Shown: positions 8,601 to 15,788 of the stretch, in pieces | Layout: each line of letters opens with the position of its first letter | How positions within the stretch are numbered: position 1 is the first letter of the stretch | Source of the DNA: Pseudoalteromonas aurantia 208 | Lineage (GTDB): Bacteria; Pseudomonadota; Gammaproteobacteria; Enterobacterales; Alteromonadaceae | NCBI RefSeq assembly: GCF_014858725.1 | Contig: NZ_AQGV01000014.1 | Coordinates: 62,001-126,000, forward strand | Direction: 5' to 3' | Length of the DNA: 64,000 bases | Notes under the pieces: generated by a model | What the model saw: the letters and a program-made list of their open reading frames with translations, nothing else | Database searches by the model: none | Told to the model about the DNA's origin: nothing | Translations under genes and position numbers: made by a program

Positions 8601-10127
8601 TCGTACTACAAATGCTTTTCGATAAGCAAGTGCTGCACGTTTATGCTGCAATTGTGCAGCTGTTTCACGCAAACGACTAGGCTGAGCAACTAACGTTTTT
8701 TGAACCGCAGCCACTTGTGCATCTAACCCCTCACGGGTAGTACTGCTAATGGGTAATATATACCAAGGCGTGCGCACTTTATTATCGTCATCTTTGGTCT
8801 GTGATGTAGACTCGTACTCTTCTAAAATCACATGCGCATTGGTGCCACCCATCCCTAAAGAACTTACGGCGGCTCTGCGAGGTCCATTGCTATCCCATGC
8901 TTTTAAAGCGGTATTAACGTAAAATGGACTGTCAGCGAAATTAATTGCAGGGTTGGCAGGCTCGCTATGAATACTCGGTGGTAGCTGCTTGTGCCGTAAA
9001 GCTTGCACCGCCTTGATCAAGCCTGTGACCCCTGCGGCCGAGTCTAAATGACCAATATTGGCTTTAATCGATCCAATGGCACAATATTGCGTCGCATTTG
9101 ACTGGTAGGCTTGACGTAATGCAGCTATCTCAATCGGATCTCCTAACTTTGTGCCTGTACCATGCGCTTCAATGTATCCAATTGAATCCGGCTCTACGTC
9201 AGCGAACGCCAGCGCAGCGCTTACAGCATTAGCTTGCCCGGTTACACTCGGCGCGGTATATCCTATTTTATCTTTGCCATCATTATTGATCGCCGACCCT
9301 CTGATCACAGCCAAAATATTATCGTCTGCGTGCAATGCATCTTCCATACGCTTTAGCACCACCGCAGCGCTGCCACTGCCGATTAAAATACCATCCGCCT
9401 TTTCTGAAAATGCACTTAACTGTCCAGTCGGTGATAAACTCCCCCCTACAGGAGCATGATAGCCTTGATCTGCAGCAAGATTTAACCAAACACCGCCAGC
9501 CAGTGCGGCATCACTTTCAAAGTTCTGTAACGAACGACATGCCATGTGAACCGCGACAAGTGACGTAGAACACGCAGTTTGTACTGTCACAGATGGACCT
9601 TTAAGATTTAACTCATAACTTACGCGAGTCGCCAATGAATCTTTGTCATTACCATTGGTCAATGCTAATAAGCTGGTAATATCATTTTGGGTGTTATTTG
9701 ATAATAAGTTTTGCAACAAATAACTGGGTACACCACATCCAGCAAACACGCCGGTTAAATTATCTGAGCTTGGCATGACACCTGCATTTTCAAGTGCATG
9801 CCAACATGTTTGCAGAAATATGCGCTGTTGTGGATCAAGTTGCTCTGCTTCTTTTGGGCTATAACCAAAAAATCCAGCATCGAACTCTCTCATACCCGAA
9901 AATGGGATGCCGGCTTTCACATAGTCAGGGTCTGAAAGGACGTCCGAGTCTACACCCGCCTCTCGCAACTGTGCATCACTATATGGCGTAATACTGCAGT
10001 GCTGGTTCGCCACATTGCGCCATAACTCATCAACATTACTTGCATCAGGAAAACGTCCCGCCATGCCTACAATGGCAATATCTACGCTGCTATATTCTAT
10101 TTGCTGCTCTTGGGTCATATCATTCAT
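5676..10127 (-). CDS. Type I polyketide synthase module, KS-AT-KR-ACP
   Basis: 1483 residues. The ketosynthase covers about residues 15-440 with the catalytic triad Cys186 (VQTACSTSL), His322 (EAHGTGTKLGDP) and His360 (KANIGHLDSAAG). The acyltransferase covers about 530-840 with Ser629 (GHSIGEYV) and the HAFH signature (725-728) of malonyl-CoA specificity. The ketoreductase lies at roughly 940-1330, with the NADPH motif GGLGGVG, then SSLASVLGAYGQSDYCAAN carrying the catalytic Ser and Tyr. A carrier domain (GGDSL) lies close to the C-terminus. There is no dehydratase, enoyl reductase or thioesterase. It starts 2 bp after the NRPS stop and should extend its aminoacyl product by one malonyl unit and reduce the ketone, giving a 3-hydroxy-4-amino (statine-like) acyl chain. 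How the chain is released is not evident. Confidence 0.93.
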   Translation of the reverse strand: MNDMTQEQQIEYSSVDIAIVGMAGRFPDASNVDELWRNVANQHCSITPYSDAQLREAGVDSDVLSDPDYVKAGIPFSGMREFDAGFFGYSPKEAEQLDPQQRIFLQTCWHALENAGVMPSSDNLTGVFAGCGVPSYLLQNLLSNNTQNDITSLLALTNGNDKDSLATRVSYELNLKGPSVTVQTACSTSLVAVHMACRSLQNFESDAALAGGVWLNLAADQGYHAPVGGSLSPTGQLSAFSEKADGILIGSGSAAVVLKRMEDALHADDNILAVIRGSAINNDGKDKIGYTAPSVTGQANAVSAALAFADVEPDSIGYIEAHGTGTKLGDPIEIAALRQAYQSNATQYCAIGSIKANIGHLDSAAGVTGLIKAVQALRHKQLPPSIHSEPANPAINFADSPFYVNTALKAWDSNGPRRAAVSSLGMGGTNAHVILEEYESTSQTKDDDNKVRTPWYILPISSTTREGLDAQVAAVQKTLVAQPSRLRETAAQLQHKRAALAYRKAFVVRDHEQAVSLLSREVVAKKVSDVRVGLMFSGQGSQYVTMAQPLLQHNPTFKAAFDVVVGCFSATLQAQLLTVFMPEDDQVLAANQLLNQTRVTQPALFVVGYAMAKTYQDIGLKITTMLGHSIGEYVAACLANVMSLNTAVTLVTARGETLQSMAPGTMLSVVGDEQSLRPYLTDALDIAALNSPTNTVVSGTKEAIKALQTQLKAQQISCTRLHVSHAFHSHLTDAVLPEFRVALEQVQLNAPEIPFVSNVTGQLISDEQATSVQYWLDHIRQPVNFVAGVETLANHCDVFIEAGPGDTLQKLARQCTISDELTVLHSIAHVREVKEPIAPFAKTVATLWQLGMTLDWQRCGELIPRGENILPEYQFSNNEYWVEAKSTDHSINANNVELPVHKPQLLQPVWQQKPLIADTGNLAEQHFLLLASDSEVCSTISHGLVERGAQVTTLWYLEHSSEQGVSVQENGHVHFDYSNAEHWIQLQTLLSQQPVVTHFIDARFLDVAKPHDALGYHRLLPLVQNLVNTFNIRLSVLATELFSVLADETLSPEKSTLLGLTRGLPLEHQISTRVFEFSAANLSLSDNLLSQVVEDLVDATGDGHNEVAYRGKQRFVLNECEVPAIAKASIDAGVTFITGGLGGVGLHLAQFLASQGHALVLQTRSDFAPTSQWQALAENSDTDDKLRAQLTTLLAIQTQVKVVVVTADVLDIAQLTQSVKKAEQQVGAITHVIHSAGLPGGGFIRTMHLDQAQLTLSAKVEGTQNLLTIFNHHNLQQFAVCSSLASVLGAYGQSDYCAANVYLDTLAHQSHRFPVVSINWDAWAKTGMAAKFQLPEGLGLQGDAGAAMLVDIFTSAQPQVYAASMNWAQLVRITREAEQAILNAPAKPTGHGRPDLDTEYEAPESELEHKLVAVWREFLGFDEIGVFDSLFALGGDSLIAIQMLAKVKQQFSIELEPAEFFEDPSIDNLAYIIEGKLIEQLSE

Positions 10128-10129
10128 TA

Positions 10130-13100
10130 TTAAGATCCTGTCACTTTACGACGACGTGCAGCAATTGCGCCCATACCGCGTCGTTGTTTTTCTCTGTTAG
10201 GTTGCTGCTGTGATTTTATCTGTGTGTTTGTGCTCTGAAGTGCTTCAGCTAAACCTGCTATCGTTGGATAGGTAAACAATTCTGTTACTTCTAAATTGGG
10301 GTAATCGACCTGTAAGTCCCCATGTACCGCCAATAACAATAAAGAATGCCCACCAATATCAAAAAAGTTAGCATTGCGGTCTATTTGAGTCTGACGTAAT
10401 TGTTTCGCCCAGATCTCATGAATATACTGTTCCATTGCATTACTGGCTGGCGTGATGGTGTATCCTGTTGATAGGTCTGTCAGCACTGGTAAGTTTTGAC
10501 GATCAACTTTACCACTCGAATTGATAGGCAGCTCAGTCACAACCTCAATATGCTCAGGTACCATGTAACTAGGTAATTGGTTTTTCAATACATGTTTAAT
10601 TTGCTTACTCGTCACATTCCCTTGTGCATTTGCAACATATGCACAAAGACGAGTACCGTGCTCACTCTCTCGTGGTACAACAACCGCAAATTCAACGTCT
10701 GGAAGCGTTGCTAGTACATGTTCTATCTCGCTCAGTTCAACTCTAAAGCCGCGCACTTTGACTTGATGGTCTCGACGACCATGGTAGTGAAGTTGTCCGT
10801 CACGCCAACTCACAAGATCTCCGGTTGCATACATTCTCGCACCCAATTCATCTGCGTATGGATCCGCAACAAATACCTGCGCTGTTTGCGCTGCACGTTG
10901 CCAATAACCTCGTGCTAGTTGCGCACCTCCGACGTAAAGCTCTCCAACTTGTCCATCACACACTAAATCCAATTGTTCGTCTAAGACATAAAGCTGGCGT
11001 CCGGCAAGTGGGCGACCAAGCGGCACCGCCTCTTGGTCACGGGTGTTATGACGTAACTGCGCACAATCATAAATCGCCACCTCTACGAGCGCCTCCGTTG
11101 GCCCATAGGTATTCAATAACTTAACGTGACTCAACCCCGCAGTATGCCAATCTTGAATTGCAGCCAGTGACATTGCCTCTCCGCCTGAATGCACTTGGCG
11201 CAACTGAGGTAAAGTTAACGATCCTTGGGATGTTGCCATTTGAGCCCATGATTTAGCCACTGTACGCCAATACGCTGCGCTCAAATCCATTACGCTAATA
11301 TGATGTTTTTGTGCCTGCGTCAGTAGTTTTTTAGCGTCCCACAAACTATCATCGCGCAACACAATGGCCCCACCAACGCACCAGGTAGGAAAAACTTGTT
11401 CAACAAATGCGTCAAAATTCGCGGTGGCAAATTGAAGTACCACATCACTTTCTCGTAATCGAATAAACTCCACAGCAGATTCAATATACTGTGCTAGAGG
11501 TCCATGAGGGATCGCGACCCCCTTAGCCTTACCAGTTGATCCCGACGTGTAATTTAAATACGCTGTTTGCTGCGGGTGCACCGCGATATGTGGCGCGGTC
11601 ATGTTCAAGTCATCATTTACCAATAACGCAGTTGGCGCAAGCCAAGTACCCGCAAATTGCAGTGTACATTCTTGATGCTCACTAAAAATAGCAACACAAC
11701 CACTATCATCAAGCATGTGTTGCAATTTTTCAGCGGGAAATGCCCTATCTAAAGGTAAGTATGCAGCACCCACCTTTAAAATCGCTAAAATTGACGCCAG
11801 CATATTTGGTGTCCGTGCCAACATCACACCCACAACCGATTCCGTTTTCACATTATTGCTTAATAAAATATCGGCAAGCGCATTACTGTGTCGCTCCAAC
11901 CAACTATAGCTATAATGTGCGTCCTGAAATACCAGCGCAGTTCGCTCTGGCTCTCGTTGCGCAATGTCAGTTACATTGACCAACCAGTGTTTATCTGGCA
12001 CTACTTGTTTTTCACCTTTACCTAGTGTTAAAAGAGCTGCATGTTTATCTTTCGACAATAATGTAACCTCTGAAATTGACGGCACCGATGATTGACTTAG
12101 CTGTTCAAGTAATACCGCAAAGCTTTCTTTTAGACTCTCTATTGTTTCATGATGATACAAATTTTCGGCATATTGAAACTCGATATGTAGCTGTCCATTG
12201 GCCATTAACCTTGAGTCTAAGCTCACATCAAATTGTGCCAAGGACTGCAATGGCTGCACCTGTACCAACTCAGCGTCAGGCAAGCTCGACAGTATTGAAA
12301 AGTCATGCTCTACATGGTTAAACATCACCTGGAATAAAGGGGTTTCACCGAGATTTCGTACTGGATTAATCACTTCAACTAATCGTTCAAACGGTAACAA
12401 TTGGTTTTTTTGCGCGGCAATTGAGGTCGACTTACATTGCTGTAAAACATCATTAAATGACATCTGAGAATGTAATCGCGCAGTATAAACTTGTGTATTA
12501 ATAAAATAACCGACCAAGCGCTGTAACGCATTTTGGTTTCTATTAGCAATCGGTACTCCGATGCGCGGTGCGGCCAACCCTGTACGTCGATAAAACAGAA
12601 CTTGTAATGCACTCAACAGCAACATAAACAAGCTTGCCCCCTGCTGATGTGCACGCTTTTGCAGTTGTTCAACTTGCACATGACCTAACGACAATGTGGT
12701 TGTCTGCATTGGAGAGGCTTGATTACCTAAGCGCGGTTTATCAGGTACAAGTAATACTTCATCTCCTGTTTGCATTAACAGTGCTTGCCAATACTCTAAT
12801 TGAGCTTGCGCCTCATCTGATGCAAGCCAACCTTGCTGCCAGCTTGCATAGTCACCATATGTAATTGTATTACTCGTTATCGCACTTTCATACTCACCTT
12901 CGCTTAAGCGAATATAATTTTGCACGACGCTTTCTAGCATTAGATCAAATGACCAGGCATCGCCCGCGATATGGTGTAAAATAATTACCCAGTGAAAAGT
13001 ATGTTCCGACGTTTTAATTAAAGCGATACGGCAATTTTCACCTTGTGATAAATTAAAAGGCTGCTGATTAAACTCTGTTGTCCATTGCAAGGCCGATTGA

Positions 13101-15376
13101 GCGCTGGCACTTAAATCCACATAACGCCAATTTAGAGATTGCTTTTGCGGGGTTTGCACCACTTGACTGGCGCTCGTCTTATAATAACGGTGTGTTAGTA
13201 TTGGGTGTTGTCGCAACAACATTTCACAGCTTGCTTGAAACAGTGAAACATCTATCTGCCCTGCTAAGTCAAACATTCCACCAATATGATACGCGTTACT
13301 TTTAGGCTGTAATTGCCACAAGAACCACTGTCTCAACTGCTGTGCACTCAATGGGGCTTCAGTAGCATTTAATACTGTAATATCATGTAATGTTTGTTGT
13401 CTGGCATGTATAACAAGGTCATAAAAGGCACCAAATCGAGTAGCTTCAAAAACGCTTGCCGGTTCGATGTAACAGTTAAATTGCTGCTGAACCTGCGCTA
13501 ACAATTGCGTTGCTTTAATTGAGTTACCACCCAATGCAAAGAAGTCTGCGTCTTTGCTGCGCACAGGATAACGCAATACTTGCTGCCAAATAGCAACCAG
13601 CCGTTGCTCATCTTCATTCCACAGTGTTATATCACTTGGAGCCCCATTTTCTAACATCTGTAACTGGTGTTGGTCAAATACACCATAGCTTGGCAGTGAG
13701 TCTTGTAAATGTAATTTTAAACACGCACTACGCTGTAGTTTGCCGCTCGACGTTTTTGGTAACCCTCCTTGATCAAGCAACAGTAATAATTCTGGAGCAA
13801 CCTTAAATTCGCTGATAATAAAATCACGAACGATTTGTGCTGTGACTTGCTCTGCGGTGTCATTGCGATAACTATTGCTGGTTTCAATTGCCAGCCCTAT
13901 CCCTTCTCCACTTTCATTACTTTTGACTGGAAATGCAGATACGCGACCCTTGCGTACAAATTGCAAGCTATCCTCAATCGCTCGTTCAATATCTTGCGGA
14001 TAAATATTATGGCCATTCATAATGATCAAGTCTTTTTGCCGACCTGAAATATACAGCTGCCCTTCGAAAATGTAGCCCACATCACCGGTTCTAAGCCAAC
14101 GCTTGCCATCTAACTCAACAAAAGTATCCGCGGTTGCTTGTGCATTTTGCCAATATCCAACAGCAATACTTGGTCCAGCAGCCCAAATTTCACCAATGGT
14201 TCCATCATCTACCTTAGCATGGGTATTCACATTGGTAATTCTCAATGTATGCTTCGAAGGTGTATACCCACAGCTCACTTGGTGACTATACTCATGACTA
14301 TTGCGATTATCTTGTGGTACTACCTGACGCGCTTTTCCTGCACTTAACGCATTATTACAAAATGCCTCAATTTGTGCGCCAGCTCCCGCTTTACTCCCCG
14401 TCACTAAAAGCGTCCCTTCCGCTAAACCATAGCAAGGATACAATGCCTCTTCTTTAAAACCATTAACGCTAAAACTGTCCGCAAAGTCATACAAGGTGTC
14501 ATGCCTGATCGGCTCTGCACCTGAAAATGCAACGCGCCAACTGGATAAATCTAACGTGGCTCTTTGCTTGTCTTTAATACGCTCCAGGCATAACCGAAAG
14601 GCAAAATCAGGCCCACCAGAGATAGTGCCTTTATACTCGCTGATTAACTCTAACCAGCGTACTGGCTTTTCCATAAAGTAACGCGGAGATGCCAAAACTA
14701 ACGGAAAGCCCGAGAATATAGGTTGTAATAAGCCACCAATAAGGCCCATATCATGGAACAACGGCAACCAACTCACGAATACATCTTCAGCAGATGTTTC
14801 AATGACTTCCGCTATTGCTCGTTCATTCGCTATTAAATTGCGGTGACTGACCATCACACCCTTTGGCTTCGCTGTCGATCCTGAGGTGTACTGTAAAAAT
14901 GAGATATCATTTTCACAAGCGTCATACCTTTGTACTTGGGTGATCGATTCATCCAATGTATCAACCACTAACATGGTGCTATTACTTGTTTGTTCTACCA
15001 TTGCATGCACCGTCTCAGCAAAGCGCGTCGTCGTTAATACAACAGCGGCTTGAGAATCTTCTGCAATGCCAACGGTTCGAGCAATATGCTGCTCTTTTGT
15101 CGATTCTGGCGGAAAACTCGGAATGGCGGTTACACCTATGTATTGACATGCAAAAAAACTCGACACATAGTCAATACCAGAATCCATTAATATTAATGCG
15201 CGATCTCCCACTTTTGCTTGTGCGTGAATGTGGTTAGCTAACCAGATACAGCGTTGATACAAAGCATGATATGTCCAAGAAGTACGTTGCTTCCGATCAA
15301 CACAAATGAGTGCAACGCGATCGGGGGTTTGCTCAGCATGCTGAGCTAAATAATCCATGATGGTAATAGCTGACAT
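10130..15376 (-). CDS. Lipo-NRPS, FAAL-ACP-C-A-PCP
   Basis: 1748 residues from the ATG at 15376, chosen because it has a GGAG site 6 bp upstream. Order: fatty acyl-AMP ligase (about 1-560; QYTSGSTAKPKG, YPCYGLAEGT), carrier (FFALGGNSIKA), condensation domain with the active histidine motif HHIAGDAWS (Ala replaces the usual Gly), adenylation domain (NYTSGSTGKAKG, NTYGPTE, YATGDL, GRRDHQVKVRGFR), and carrier (FFDIGGHSLLLL). The pocket residues at the GrsA code positions read D-A-E-D-H-G-T-V-E. The acidic residues, with Glu at 239 as in lysine-activating domains, suggest a basic amino acid. So a fatty acid is loaded and joined to one amino acid, then passed to the PKS encoded next. No thioesterase or epimerase is present. 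Confidence 0.92.
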   Translation of the reverse strand: MSAITIMDYLAQHAEQTPDRVALICVDRKQRTSWTYHALYQRCIWLANHIHAQAKVGDRALILMDSGIDYVSSFFACQYIGVTAIPSFPPESTKEQHIARTVGIAEDSQAAVVLTTTRFAETVHAMVEQTSNSTMLVVDTLDESITQVQRYDACENDISFLQYTSGSTAKPKGVMVSHRNLIANERAIAEVIETSAEDVFVSWLPLFHDMGLIGGLLQPIFSGFPLVLASPRYFMEKPVRWLELISEYKGTISGGPDFAFRLCLERIKDKQRATLDLSSWRVAFSGAEPIRHDTLYDFADSFSVNGFKEEALYPCYGLAEGTLLVTGSKAGAGAQIEAFCNNALSAGKARQVVPQDNRNSHEYSHQVSCGYTPSKHTLRITNVNTHAKVDDGTIGEIWAAGPSIAVGYWQNAQATADTFVELDGKRWLRTGDVGYIFEGQLYISGRQKDLIIMNGHNIYPQDIERAIEDSLQFVRKGRVSAFPVKSNESGEGIGLAIETSNSYRNDTAEQVTAQIVRDFIISEFKVAPELLLLLDQGGLPKTSSGKLQRSACLKLHLQDSLPSYGVFDQHQLQMLENGAPSDITLWNEDEQRLVAIWQQVLRYPVRSKDADFFALGGNSIKATQLLAQVQQQFNCYIEPASVFEATRFGAFYDLVIHARQQTLHDITVLNATEAPLSAQQLRQWFLWQLQPKSNAYHIGGMFDLAGQIDVSLFQASCEMLLRQHPILTHRYYKTSASQVVQTPQKQSLNWRYVDLSASAQSALQWTTEFNQQPFNLSQGENCRIALIKTSEHTFHWVIILHHIAGDAWSFDLMLESVVQNYIRLSEGEYESAITSNTITYGDYASWQQGWLASDEAQAQLEYWQALLMQTGDEVLLVPDKPRLGNQASPMQTTTLSLGHVQVEQLQKRAHQQGASLFMLLLSALQVLFYRRTGLAAPRIGVPIANRNQNALQRLVGYFINTQVYTARLHSQMSFNDVLQQCKSTSIAAQKNQLLPFERLVEVINPVRNLGETPLFQVMFNHVEHDFSILSSLPDAELVQVQPLQSLAQFDVSLDSRLMANGQLHIEFQYAENLYHHETIESLKESFAVLLEQLSQSSVPSISEVTLLSKDKHAALLTLGKGEKQVVPDKHWLVNVTDIAQREPERTALVFQDAHYSYSWLERHSNALADILLSNNVKTESVVGVMLARTPNMLASILAILKVGAAYLPLDRAFPAEKLQHMLDDSGCVAIFSEHQECTLQFAGTWLAPTALLVNDDLNMTAPHIAVHPQQTAYLNYTSGSTGKAKGVAIPHGPLAQYIESAVEFIRLRESDVVLQFATANFDAFVEQVFPTWCVGGAIVLRDDSLWDAKKLLTQAQKHHISVMDLSAAYWRTVAKSWAQMATSQGSLTLPQLRQVHSGGEAMSLAAIQDWHTAGLSHVKLLNTYGPTEALVEVAIYDCAQLRHNTRDQEAVPLGRPLAGRQLYVLDEQLDLVCDGQVGELYVGGAQLARGYWQRAAQTAQVFVADPYADELGARMYATGDLVSWRDGQLHYHGRRDHQVKVRGFRVELSEIEHVLATLPDVEFAVVVPRESEHGTRLCAYVANAQGNVTSKQIKHVLKNQLPSYMVPEHIEVVTELPINSSGKVDRQNLPVLTDLSTGYTITPASNAMEQYIHEIWAKQLRQTQIDRNANFFDIGGHSLLLLAVHGDLQVDYPNLEVTELFTYPTIAGLAEALQSTNTQIKSQQQPNREKQRRGMGAIAARRRKVTGS

Positions 15377-15462
15377 ATCAGGCTCCATTAGAAAATTAAC
15401 TGGCTATGTTATTGGTAGGAATGTGTAAGATTTGAATACAAAACAATAGATTATGTCTTATG

Positions 15463-15516
15463 TAGTAGCGATATAAACACAGCGTACGACTACCATACCG
15501 TTTTATATCACTACTA
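15463..15516 (-). repeat. Long hairpin in the leader of the NRPS gene
   Basis: A 15-bp inverted repeat with one mismatch (15463-15477 with 15502-15516) encloses a 24-nt loop, between the MbtH stop and the NRPS start. No U-run follows on the minus strand, so it is not a normal terminator. It may stabilise or process the operon mRNA between the tiny mbtH gene and the giant NRPS gene. Confidence 0.6.
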
Positions 15517-15524
15517 ATTTGACT

Positions 15525-15728
15525 TTACTTAGCCATTGCTTCACGTAGGCTAGCTGGACGCATATCGGTCCAGTTTTCATTAATATACGTTAAACATGTA
15601 TCCTTACTGCCTTCAATGCCGACATCTTTCCAACCACCAGGAACACTTTTATAACTCGGCCAAAGTGAATACTGCTCTTCGTGATTCATAAGTACTTTAA
15701 AAGTGCCATTCTCGTTGTCAAAACTCAT
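15525..15728 (-). CDS. MbtH-like protein, adenylation domain partner
   Basis: 67 residues, the usual family length, with the signature residues of MbtH proteins: N-terminal SFDNENGTFKVL, then QYSLWPSYKSVPGGW, and C-terminal ENWTDMRPASL. These small cytosolic proteins bind adenylation domains and are often required for their solubility or activity. The gene lies between the acylase and the NRPS in the same operon, so the NRPS adenylation domain is the likely partner. The start has an AGGA ribosome site at normal distance. Confidence 0.93.
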   Translation of the reverse strand: MSFDNENGTFKVLMNHEEQYSLWPSYKSVPGGWKDVGIEGSKDTCLTYINENWTDMRPASLREAMAK

Positions 15729-15788
15729 CGTGTTTCCTAAAAATCATTTGCGACTAATGGCTTTGTGACGCTCGACAATGAAAGATTT

